Source: Neocallimastix lanati (nom. inval.)
Taxonomy: Eukaryota; Neocallimastigomycota; Neocallimastigomycetes; Neocallimastigales; Neocallimastigaceae
Reading direction: 5' to 3'
Length of the DNA: 64,000 bases
Assembly: GCA_016946835.1 (NCBI GenBank)
Contig: JACVTC010000100.1
Span: 302,001 to 366,000, forward strand
Shown: in pieces, positions 34,139 through 44,234 of the stretch
Numbering within the stretch: the stretch's first letter is position 1
How the letters are laid out: each line of letters begins with the position of its first letter
Made by a program: the position numbers and the translations under genes
The notes under the pieces: model-generated
Databases searched by the model: none
The model's input: only the letters and a program-made list of their open reading frames with translations
What the model was told of the DNA's origin: nothing

Positions 34139-34641
34139 TATTTTTTGTTAAGTCTAAATGATATTCCATTTAAACTAATTTTTCCTCTTTTCAACTTAAT
34201 GCATTTAATTTAATATTAAATTTTAAAATTAAATATTTTAGTTTCAAAAATAATTATATATTACCTATAAAAAAATAATTCTGGAAATATATATTTATTC
34301 TTTTAATTAAACGTTAATATTAAACAAACTATTTAATATTATATTTTTTGTTAATTACAATTTATCATAAATAATTATACACATGGTATAAAGTAAAAAA
34401 AAAAAAATAATAATAATATAATAAAATTATGTATTAATTAGGATCAATTTTCCTATCCAATTACAAAAATATAATTAAATAAAAAATTAATATAATTTAA
34501 TGTATCTCAATTAATAATATTTTATTAATGAACAAGATAAAAAAATATTTTTTATAAATTATTTACTGAAACATTATTTTTGAAATATGTATGTATAAAT
34601 AATAAATTTTAATTGCAAAAAAATTATAATATATAATTAAT

Positions 34642-34758
34642 TCAATAGCCCCAGACTCTTTTTCAAGAGCTAATAGTCAACATGCTAAAAAAGCATAGCA
34701 TTCATGGCAATGATGCATTAAAGAACTACGAATATAGCTTCGACGCTGAAGCGCTAGT
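34642..34758 (+). pseudogene. Short decayed coding-like patch, unidentified
   Basis: About 115 bp of balanced composition in A/T-rich DNA. Two frames joined at an A6 run (34687-34692) read SIAPDSFSRANSQHAKK and then HSIHGNDALKNYEYSFDAEA, with no stop inside either piece. I do not recognise the family. It may be a fragment of a host gene or transposon protein with a homopolymer frameshift. Alternatively the base pairing of AACTA/TAGTT and GCTTC/GAAGC at 34733-34757 could make it a structured RNA. Confidence 0.3.
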
Positions 34759-34919
34759 TATAAATTTTTTTAATAATTTAATTAAATATTATTTATTATA
34801 CATAATAATAAAAAATAATAGTGTAACAGTATAGAAAAAAAAATATATATATATATTTTTTTTTTTGGAATATATCCTGATACAATTTTAATATAGTTAT
34901 ATTATTTTAAATAATATAA

Positions 34920-35400
34920 TGTTCAGGAGCTAAGACACATAAGGTTTCTGGATCAATCTTACCCATACCTTCTTAATTTATAGAGGGTATTTTCTCATTA
35001 CCCTGAGTTTTCATTATAAATGAAGTTAGAAATTCGTTTGCTATGGTAAGAATGATTTACATACTATCTCTGACTTTATTCAGGTCTTGTGTTAAAGTTT
35101 TGCATACTTAATAATTACATGTACTAACAAATCAAGTTAACTGAGAAGAACGTAACTGTTCGTCAATCATGATGAAAAGTATAAAAGTCCCCTGACCTGG
35201 TTCTAGCCATATTTCTGAGCATGTGACTATTAAGGAATATCATTCAGTACTACCTTACAAAACAGTTGGCCATACTAGTTCAGTAGTTTCTTAATCTCCA
35301 ACTATTTTGGCTGTGTAATACATTATATATACTTGTGGTGACCTAAATATTGAGCATTACATTGTTCTATGTTGAATAAATATGGTATTGTGAGAAAAGG
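34920..35400 (+). mobile_element. Probable old SINE relic related to the element at 24.2 kb
   Basis: A roughly 480-bp patch of mixed composition begins with a tRNA-like stretch: CTAAGACAC, then AAGGTTTCTGGATCAATC near 34941, matching AAGGTCTCTGGATCGACC in the clean SINE. A CCCTGAGTTTTC segment follows at the expected place. No reading frame is seen, and no target-site duplication or tail could be identified. Homology is by eye only. Confidence 0.4.
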
Positions 35401-36640
35401 ATACCATGTATGTATATGTAGATATATTAAAGTTAAAAAAAAAATATATATATATATAAATACAAATCAGTTATAAAAAAAGAGACTAAAAAAAAGGAAC
35501 AAAATATATATTTTTTTTATTAATTTAGATTGAAACATATGAAAAGGTATTAATTTTAATATATTCTTTAGTTTTTTTTAGTTTTCTATATTAAAAATTT
35601 CTTTAATATAACCATAATTCCTGTTTATGGAAGATAATTCATTTAAACTTGAAATTTTATTTCGAATATTCAAAAAAATAATAGTTACTTTAATCTATAA
35701 TTATTACTTTATTCTATATCTATAATTAGAATTCTAATTATTCTAATTTAATTTTAAAATTTATTATTATTTTAAATATCTAATTATTAAAATTTTTGTA
35801 AAATTATTTGTTTATAAATGTGTTATTTGAAATAAATATTATATTTTAAATAAAAGAAAGTTTGAATATAATGTATATAAACAAGAAATAATTTAAGCAT
35901 TGTATGAAATTTGAGCATATAATATAAATTCATTTTTAAAAAATAACATTATTAAAAAATAAAAAATAAATTTTAAACTAAACATAAAAAATATTTACGT
36001 ATATATGTATATAAAATGATGACTTTTATTAAATATATTATAATATTAAACCTACAAAGTAATATAATACCAAAATAGTATTATTGATAAAATATAATTA
36101 TTAGACTTTTCTTAGTTTTATTAACAAAAGTTATTACTTCAATTATTTAAAGCATCCTTTCATAAATTATGTTTTTTAAATACAATATAATATAATATAG
36201 CAATAAAATATTATTATATTATTTTTGATAAATAAAAACCAACAAGATTAAAGTTTATTATTAACAAAAAATTTATATTCAATTTATACTACAATATTGT
36301 ATACTAAAAAATTAATAAAATTTATATTATTAATAAATGATATATTTTTGTTTTAAATTTAATTTTTCTAGAATTATTCTCCACTTTATTATTTTATTAT
36401 CCACCATAATAAAATTTTGTGCAATATTAATTTAATATATTACTTTTTATTTTAATATAAATATTACTAAATAGTGAAACCATATATATAAATTATTATT
36501 ATTTTAACTCTATTTACTAAATTTTTTGTGAAACATTGTAACATATAAAATTCGCTAAATCTTATTTTTATTAAAATAAGTTTATGATTAAAATTATAAA
36601 TCGTATTAATAAATCAATTATATATTAAGCGTGTATTGCT

Positions 36641-37259
36641 CGTGTATTATTCTTCTGTATAAATCGATTTATTAATATTAATATTCAATTTTTTTATTTT
36701 TAATTAAATATTTGAGAAAATTTAATTGTAAATTAAGTAGTTAATTCTCATCGTGTATAATACATCAATAAAATATCATATATTAATATAAGTATTTTTT
36801 AAAATTTTCAAAAAAATTTTTTTCATTAATTTAATATATTTCAATAATATATATATCAATAATATTCACATATAATTAATTAATATATATTATATTAATA
36901 ATAATTTAATTTTAAAATGCTTAATTTAATAATATATAATGAAAGAATAATATATAAAACTAATAGTATTAGCCTATTCATAAAACAATATTATTTTTTT
37001 AATATTAATATACAATATTTTAATTTATTTTTATTAATTATTTTAAAAAATTTTTTAATAATATTTTAAATAAGTAATACTCAATGTGTATTATTTATAA
37101 ATAAGATAATAATATATTAATATTAATATTTAATATTTTAAATAATATTTTAAAAATTTTATATAAAAGACTTGAAAATTTCTTAATATTTTAAACCTTC
37201 AATAAACTATTGTTTATTATATATTTAAATTAAGTTAAATTAAGTTTAAAAAAAAAAAA
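36641..37259 (+). promoter_or_regulatory. Promoter region of transporter copy 7 (second class, doubled element)
   Basis: Two versions of the upstream element occur: GTATTATTCTTCTGTATAAA near 36643 and GTATAATACATCAATAAAAT near 36754. TATATAAAAG lies at 37160-37169. The AGGGG block of copies 1-5 is missing. Confidence 0.55.
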
Positions 37260-39427
37260 ATGAATAGTTTTCAATTTTTAGTCGCACTTACTGCCTCATT
37301 TGGTGGTCTTCTTTTCGGTTATGAAGTTGGTGTCATGAATGTCGTTCTTGTTATGGACGCTTTCCGTATCTTCTTCAAATTCCACCATTGGAATGGTGAT
37401 GGTCTTGATGAAAAGGGTCAACCAACCAAAGATGTTGCTAATATGATGTACCGTGATTTAAAGGAAGCTGATAACAAGGCTACTCTTGAAGGTCTTATTA
37501 CTTCCAGTTTCGTTCTTGGTGCACTTTGTGGTGCACTTATGGCTACTTACCTTGGTGAAAAGTATGGTCGTCAAAGAACTATTATGATTGGTGCCTGTAT
37601 TTTCACTTGTGGTGCTGTCATTCAAGGTCTTTCTGCTCGTTCTTGGGTTATGATTGCCGTTGGTCGTCTTATTACTGGTCTTTCCATTGGTTGTAATGGT
37701 GTCCTTTGTCCAACCTATATTTCCGAAGTTGCCCCAGCCAAGATCAGAGGTACTCTTTCTTCTTGCTACCAACTTATGACTACTTTCGGTATTATTGTTG
37801 CTGCCGTCATTAACTCTATTGTCTGGTATTACACCAATGTCAAGCCAGAAGGTTTAGGTAAAGCTAGAAGCAATATTTGGGAAGAAGTTTCTAACTTTGA
37901 ATGGAGATTTGCTCTTTTATTCCAAGTTGTTCCAGGTCTTGGTCTTGCTCTTCTTATGTGCTTCCTTCCAAAGTCACCACGTTGGTTATGTTCTAAGGAT
38001 CGTGATGAAGAAGCTGTTGAAGTTTTAGCTAAGCTTAATGCTACCTCTACTTCTGATGAACTTGTTCAAAGTGAACTTAAGGCTATTCAAGAAGATGTTG
38101 CTGCTACTCGTGCTGCTGGTTCTTCTTCCTTCGGTGAACTTTTCAGTCCAGTTATTCGTCGTCGTACTTTCATTACTTTCTTAATGCAACTTTTCCAACA
38201 ATGGACTGGTATTAATGTCATTATGTACTACCAATCACAAATTTACAACGAAATTGGTTTCACTAAATTCATGTCTACTGTTGTTCTTCCAATTATCAAC
38301 AACTTCGTCAACTTCATTTCTACTTTCCCAGGTATGTGGGGTATTGAAAGATTAGGTCGTAAGACTTTATTAGTTATTGGTTCACTTATGATGATGGTCT
38401 TCCACATTTCTACTTGGGCTTTCTCTACTCAAACCAGTAAAGGTAAGACCTGGCAATATCTTGCTGTTGCTAGTATTTTCCTTATGGTCTTCTCTTTCGC
38501 TTGGACTTGGGGTCCAGTTCCATGGGTCTACCAAGCCGAAGTTTTCCCACTTCGTGTCAGAGTTAAGGGTTCTGCTGTTGGTACCGTCTCTAACTTCCTT
38601 AACAACTGGATTATTGCCTTCGTCGGTCCAGCTCTTATGAAAGCCTGGTCCACCAAGACTTTCCTTCTTTTCGCTGCTGCCTGTCTTCTTGCTTGGGTCT
38701 ACTCTCAATTCTACGTCATTGAATGCAAGGGTGTTAGTATTGATGAAATGGATGCCAAGATGGCCGGTAAAGCTTAAATTATCTAGGAAAGAAACAATGT
38801 TCATAATATTCAGATATGAAATTATGAAAATGATTTAAAAATTGGAAATTATTAAATTATTATAAAAAATCGGACTTTGTTTAATGAAAAGTTTTGATAA
38901 AAATAATAATTAATTTAATTCAAAAAAAAAAAAAAAAGATATTAAACTAAAATAGAATAAATAAGATAAATAAGCTAAAATATAAATAATAATTAATAAA
39001 ATTAAGTTAAATTAAATTAAAGAAAATAAATTAATAAATAATCTAATATATAATTTTTGTAATAAAATAATATTAAATTTATTATAAAAGTTTATAAAAA
39101 ATTAATATGTAATCAATTTATAATTATATATTAATGTAAAAGTTAAAATCAAAAGAAAAACGAATAAAAAAATCAAACAAAATAGAATCAAAATAATTAA
39201 ATATGTCTTTTTAATTTATGTAATATATATAGAAATTATATAGAATTATAATTTTTTTTTTAATTTGAATAATTATTTTTTATATTTATAAAAAAAATTT
39301 TGTAAACTTATTATTAAAGTTTTTTATTTGTTATTATATATTATAAATATTGTTATTATTTAATTCTCGATTTTTGAGGTATTTGGAATTAGAATTAATA
39401 TATATTCTTGTTATTATTATTATAGTT
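36750..39427 (+). repeat. Inverted repeat III, right arm (copy 7 unit)
   Basis: Reverse complement of about 30880-33560. Its outer end joins directly to an R1 repeat at 39428. Confidence 0.85.
37260..38777 (+). CDS. MFS sugar transporter, copy 7 of 7
   Basis: Intact 505-residue protein of the Ala202 form. The 5' half carries the copy 1/2 alleles (Ser13 TCA, Tyr190 TAT), while the 3' half carries those of copy 6 (Asn330 AAC, Cys489 TGC) plus Phe291 TTC and Ala453 GCC. Private silent changes are TAT at Tyr153 and ACC at Thr392. The promoter and 3' flank are of the copy 6 class. Confidence 0.93.
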   Translation: MNSFQFLVALTASFGGLLFGYEVGVMNVVLVMDAFRIFFKFHHWNGDGLDEKGQPTKDVANMMYRDLKEADNKATLEGLITSSFVLGALCGALMATYLGEKYGRQRTIMIGACIFTCGAVIQGLSARSWVMIAVGRLITGLSIGCNGVLCPTYISEVAPAKIRGTLSSCYQLMTTFGIIVAAVINSIVWYYTNVKPEGLGKARSNIWEEVSNFEWRFALLFQVVPGLGLALLMCFLPKSPRWLCSKDRDEEAVEVLAKLNATSTSDELVQSELKAIQEDVAATRAAGSSSFGELFSPVIRRRTFITFLMQLFQQWTGINVIMYYQSQIYNEIGFTKFMSTVVLPIINNFVNFISTFPGMWGIERLGRKTLLVIGSLMMMVFHISTWAFSTQTSKGKTWQYLAVASIFLMVFSFAWTWGPVPWVYQAEVFPLRVRVKGSAVGTVSNFLNNWIIAFVGPALMKAWSTKTFLLFAAACLLAWVYSQFYVIECKGVSIDEMDAKMAGKA

Positions 39428-39480
39428 ATTAGTTTTTAATACAATATTATTATTATCATAATTAACCTTAGTCTAAAATT
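39428..39480 (+). repeat. Dispersed repeat R1, copy 3
   Basis: ATTAGTTTTTAATACAATA and ATCATAATTAACCTTAGTCT, the same orientation as the copy at 30765, so it is not part of the inverted pairing of repeat III. Confidence 0.7.
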
Positions 39481-39652
39481 ATATATATAAAAATTATTAC
39501 GAGCAGGGGTGTACTCGATTTATGTATAATAAATCGCCTGCAAGGGGAATTGACTTTACTCTTATAAAGTAGATCCACAGTACTGGTGCAAAATAGTAGT
39601 AAAGTTATATTTTGTGTTAATTAATAACATTATGCGCAATGGTAATGTTATT

Positions 39653-40567
39653 CTAGCGCAACCAATGAAGATCATGGAAAGAGATGTCTTCAAACCCTCA
39701 AAAGCTAAAAAAGCAATTATTTACAAGGAGAATGATTTTGGATTTATTTCAGAAATCAGAAACTTAACATTTCAATATCCTAAGTATCAGTTGGGATTCT
39801 TTTTGATTTCTCGAATTAGGTGTGGTTTTAAATTTGACATTAGTATTTCCATTAAAAGAAAAATCGTCTCAGAAGATTGCCCTAAATGTTGCCCTTGTTG
39901 TGGTGTTAGTGAATCTAGCTTTTCTCACTGGATCTTTGCCTGTAAAGAATTGGAAAATTTCAGAAATAAATCTTTACCTTTTCTAGATGATCTCTTTTTG
40001 AAGTTTGCAATGATAATTGAACAAAAATCCTTGGATGTTTCTGTAGATTCAGAAAAGGATTATGATAATAATATTTATTATTATATATTGAGTACTCTTC
40101 TTGGTGGGCGTTCAATATATTCAAAAATTAAAGTTAATGATGGGGAACAAAGACAATTAGTTAACAATATTTTTAAACAAAGTTCAACTTCGTCAACTGT
40201 TCCGTATTTTGTGGGGATTGCGTGAGTTTTTAACAAACGTAATACCATTAATTTGTCGATCTTTTAGTTTGATGATGAAATGGTATTCCGTTGAATCTAC
40301 CGTTGCCAAGAGCGTCGAAATGATAAGGCATGGATTTTCACCTCCAGATACAGATTCGATTGATAACACTAATACTGAAATTATTACTCGCAATAATGGA
40401 CATGGTGTTATTATCGAGGAATGAGAAAAGTTAGAGGCTATTGCTTCTAACACACTTTTATAATTTTATAATATATAATATTTTATTTCATGTATTTTAT
40501 TATTTTTTTTTCCTTTAAAATCATATAATTTTATTATTATTGTAAATTAAATAAAGTTTTCTCTAAG

Positions 40568-40602
<35 letters not shown>

Positions 40603-40865
40603 AAGATCATAATTTTGTATCTTAAAATTATGATTAACATTGCGAAGTCAAAATTAATTATTATACTTCAGTATAATAATGCCCTTGTGAAGTCTTACAA
40701 ATATTAATTAAATGAAACTAGAATATATTATACCATTATTTTATTTTATTTTGTATTTTATTTTTTGTTTATTTTTTATCTTTTTTTTCTTTTTATTATA
40801 TGTATTTTATCAAATATTTAATTAATAAAGATGAAACAAGTTTGCTGCAGTTAAAAAAAAAAAAA
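39653..40865 (+). mobile_element. Polyadenylated retroposon hosting a nested LINE
   Basis: GGTAATGTTATT is present at 39641-39652 and 40866-40877, a 12-bp target-site duplication. Removing the LINE nested at 39676-40599 and one copy of its 11-bp duplication leaves an insert of about 278 bp, starting CTAGCGCAACCA and ending TTGCTGCAGTT plus about 13 A. An AATAAA lies near 40824, about 30 bp before the tail. No protein is recognised. It could be a SINE-like element, a 5'-truncated LINE of another family, or a processed transcript. Confidence 0.75.
39676..40599 (+). mobile_element. LINE family A copy 3, nested, 5'-truncated, with poly-A and target-site duplication
   Basis: Flanked by ATGAAGATCAT at 39665-39675 and 40600-40610 (11 bp). 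Residues read from about 39676 are the C-terminal part of the LINE protein: RDVFKPSKAKK, then a zinc-knuckle-like C-P-C-C ... H ... C segment (CPCCGVSESSFSHWIFAC, about 39890-39943), and STVPYFVGIA. A one-base insertion near 40224 (GCGTGAG where the 11.3 kb copy has GCGGAG) shifts the frame, and a TGA replaces TGG near 40423. The 3' UTR ends TCTAAGTCT, then about 30 A. It is 5'-truncated at the GGAAAGAGATGTC point. Confidence 0.9.
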
Positions 40866-40877
40866 GGTAATGTTATT

Positions 40878-41379
40878 GGTAAAATTTTTTCTGGTGATCA
40901 TTCACTGCCGAATATAATGGTACATTTTTGGAACATTGTTAAATAAGTTACACCCAAGAATAAGTAATACATTTTCATTGTATTTCTATTATCATATAGT
41001 ATTACTACTCTCATGTAAGAATCTATTGTATTCAATTGTATTTCGACTATATATTTCATGTATCTCGTTGTAAGAGATTGATTCACTCTAAATCTTGTTA
41101 GTAATTTATTTAACTCTATTAATTTTGTGCCATTATATTTCATCAATTCAATCTTAGTCATTAAATACTTTATGATATTCAAATTAAATAATCTACTGAA
41201 AAAAGTGCTAAATCAAATTATTTTTCAATCATTCAACAAACTACTAATTATCGAAATTATTTACTCCAAAAATATATAAAATTATTACAATTCTCATTAT
41301 ACTCAAGACTTTATAATAAAAACTGACTTTCATTTTTTATTTTTTTAGTTTATTAATTTTTAGTTTTTTTATTACTATT
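40878..41379. other. Unassigned sequence upstream of LINE family B copy 3
   Basis: It is less A/T-rich than typical spacer. A 94-codon minus-strand open frame (41182-40898) has no recognisable family and is probably chance. This could be the 5' UTR of the LINE that follows. Confidence 0.3.
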
Positions 41380-42282
41380 ATGGAAATCCAATATATAAGA
41401 AATAAGAATTTTATTCTAAGAGGTTCAAGGTGCAACGGTATTCCAATGGAGAATACGAAACTTCTCTTTATCCGCGGACTTCGATCTTGACCAGAAATCA
41501 AAATGAGAAGTCATTTAAAGAAAACTCTGAAAGAATTAAATATTAAGGTTTTATCAGTTAAACGTATTGCTAATTTTAATGATGTATTCTTTAAAATCAA
41601 AATAGTAGGTAATGAAGAAGAAATAACATCTATTACTGAATGTATTGTTAATAGTTTCAAACGTGCTTCAATTGATGTTATTAATTGTAACAAAAGGAAT
41701 CATAAATATAGTTTTTCTTCTCTCAAAAGGAAATATTATACCTTATCAGAAAAAGTGAATTCATCATATAATATCAACTTATTCACTACTTCAATCTCAA
41801 ATACAAGTTCAAGTCAAAATTCAAATTCAAGTTCAAATACAGATTCATGTTCAAGTTCTAGTACAAGTTAAAGTACAAGTTTAAGTACATGTTCAAATTC
41901 AAAATTAGGTTCAATTTTAAATTTATGTTTAAATTCAGATTCAAGTTCAGATTCAAATTCAAATTCCAGTTCAATCAATTATAATAATTCCAATCATATT
42001 AATAACGCTCAAATTAATAATAATGCAGTTAAAGAATTTTCTCTATATGTCAGTTGGAATACTAATGGATGGAACTTTGATAAAAAAGATAGTATTGAAT
42101 TCTTTATTTCATTGTACAAACCACTTTTCTTATGCTTTCAAGAAACAGGAAATGGTTCAGGTTCTAGCAGTAAATATTCATCTCGAGTATCATTAAAAAA
42201 CAATAAACATTTCTTTAAAAAAGCTAATAATGAAATTCCCGGTAAAAGAGGACTTTATATAGGGTTTCATAATTCTTGTTAA
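41380..42282 (+). pseudogene. LINE family B ORF, N-terminal part and start of endonuclease
   Basis: One frame from ATG 41380 with in-frame TGA at 41491 and TAA at 41869 and 42280. After an N-terminal domain without recognised motif (NVFFKIKIVGN-like beta segment around 41579-41613) comes a Ser/Asn-rich stretch (41790-41990), then the start of an APE-like endonuclease: YVSWNTNGW (about 42046-42072), LFLCFQETG (about 42127-42153, catalytic Glu) and LYIGFHNSC. Confidence 0.7.
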
Positions 42283-42338
42283 GACTCTCTTGAAAACAAC
42301 ACTTATGAGTATATTATTTCTTTGTATATATATAATTT

Positions 42339-44234
42339 TTGGAAATTCACTTAAAATGTTCTATTGGTAATGTGTACGTACCTCATAGTGGCCATAGCCT
42401 TCATGCTAGAATTGAAATTTTGTCTTGGTTAAATAGTCACTCTTCTCATCCTTCAATATTGGTTGGTGATTTTAATTTACCTACTGAAAAATTAGGTAAT
42501 TTGCTCTCTAAATTTAGTAATTGGAAAATTTTTCCCATATTGGACTCCTCAATTTCATGGAGTAGAGGTAATAGAGAATCTGATATAGATCATGCGATTG
42601 TCAATGATCATATCATATGGTACTTTTATTGACTTTCCTCCCATTTCGGATCTGGAATCACTTCCTCTAAAACACTAAAATAGTAATTGTCAAAAATTGA
42701 TTCTTTTTCATTTATATATTTTAATCTATCCCATTCAACTGTCTTTTTAGGCATTTTTAGGCAGAGAGAAAGAATTATCTGAATTATCTAATGAAAAGCA
42801 TTTACCTTTTATTAATAAAGGCTTATGATCCTAATATTAGTATTGATGATGTTTCTAAGAAATTTATATACTTCATTCAATATTAATAAAGAACTTAATA
42901 TCACGTCAATGTCAGAGGTAGGAAAATCTTTTTTTCATATGTCACAGAAAATATTTAATTTCCAAAAACTCAAAATGAAATTATATAAAACCATTAAAAG
43001 AAGAGGTTCTTATCATAATTTAGATGAATTTGAAGAATTAATTGAAAAATATAATAGAATGTGCAAAATTATTCATGATATTTGTAATATTTATAGGAAA
43101 ACTGAATACCAACATTGGATCAATACAGGATGTGAATATATGAAATCTCATAACTCAAAGAAAGCTTGGAAATGGCTTAAAACAACAGCAAAAGTAGATA
43201 AATTTAAAAATATGTCAATTTCTCCAGTAAAGGACAAAAATGGTAAATTAGCTACTTCTACTAAAGAACAGTTAGAAGTATGGCACAATCACTATAAAAA
43301 ACTTGCATCAAGCCATTCTGATATCAATAGTGCATTAATCGAATGGTCTAATAAAATTTCCAATGGTACATTCAAGTATACGAGACACAATGAATGGGAT
43401 ATAAATCAAGATATCAGTATAGAAGAAATTAAAGAAGCAATTTTAGCTACTCCAAATTATAAAGCTTCAGGCCCGAATGGAATTCCTATTGAATTTTATA
43501 AAGCTTTAATTCCTCCGGATGACGAAAATTCAATAAATAATTCTGATTCTGGTTTAAATTATTTACAGAAGATATACTCTTGAATTTGGAATGGAGAATT
43601 TCCTAACACATGGAATGAAGCAAGTATTATATCTATTCCTAAAAAAGGAGATGATCTATCTGATTGTGATAATTATCGAGACATCTCTCTGATTAACAAT
43701 GGTATAAAATTCATTTCGAAAATAGTCTTCAAAAGAATTTCGGAATATGGACTTAAAAATAATTTTATTAGGCCAGAGCAATTTGGATTTCATAATAAAG
43801 AAGAAAGAGTCAGCTTATTTATTTCAATTAGAGAAATTTGTCAAAGGCGTAAAAATGATAATAAAGAAACTTACCTTGCTTTTCTAGATTTAAAAAAGGC
43901 ATATGATTCTGTTCCAATAAGTAATATTTTATATAAATTAGATGCTTTAAGTATTAGAGGTAAATGTTATCAATTTATAAAAAATCTATATTTGACTTCC
44001 AAAGCCAGTGTTAAAATTGATGATCAATATTCGGAATCTTTTAATATTATGAATGGAGTTAGACAAGGTTGTCCGCTATCACCAATTCTTTTCAATCTAT
44101 TTATTAATGGCATTTTTAATGATTTTTCAAAACTTGGAATTCCTTTAGGCGAATCTAGATGTTGTAGTGGATTCTTTGCAGATGATATTGTTCTATGTGC
44201 CCCGTCAAGAACTAAGTTAAAAAAAAATGCTTAA
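42339..44234 (+). pseudogene. LINE family B ORF, endonuclease end and reverse transcriptase
   Basis: Frame 0 begins with the endonuclease C-terminal half: GNVYVPHSGHS, ILVGDFNLP (Asp/Asn catalytic pair) and SDIDHAIVND. It stops near 42629 and resumes at 42825 with the linker and reverse transcriptase: KASGPNGIPIEFYK, IPKKGDD, NYRDISLINN, FIRPEQFGF, LAFLDLKKAYDS (first catalytic Asp), GVRQGCPLSPILFNL and FFADDIVL (FADD at 44175-44186). The RT core has a single in-frame TGA at 43581-43583 before IWNGEFP. All RT catalytic residues are present. Confidence 0.75.

Larger units (their letters stand above)
33561..36640. other. Spacer of inverted repeat III
   Basis: Mostly A/T-rich. It holds a 42-bp poly-T at 34096-34137, a short decayed coding-like patch at 34642-34758, and a SINE-like relic at 34920-35400, each described separately. 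Nothing else is supported. Confidence 0.5.

Noticed and set aside
41511-41693. 60-codon antisense frame in the LINE
   Set aside because: Shadow of the LINE N-terminal region.
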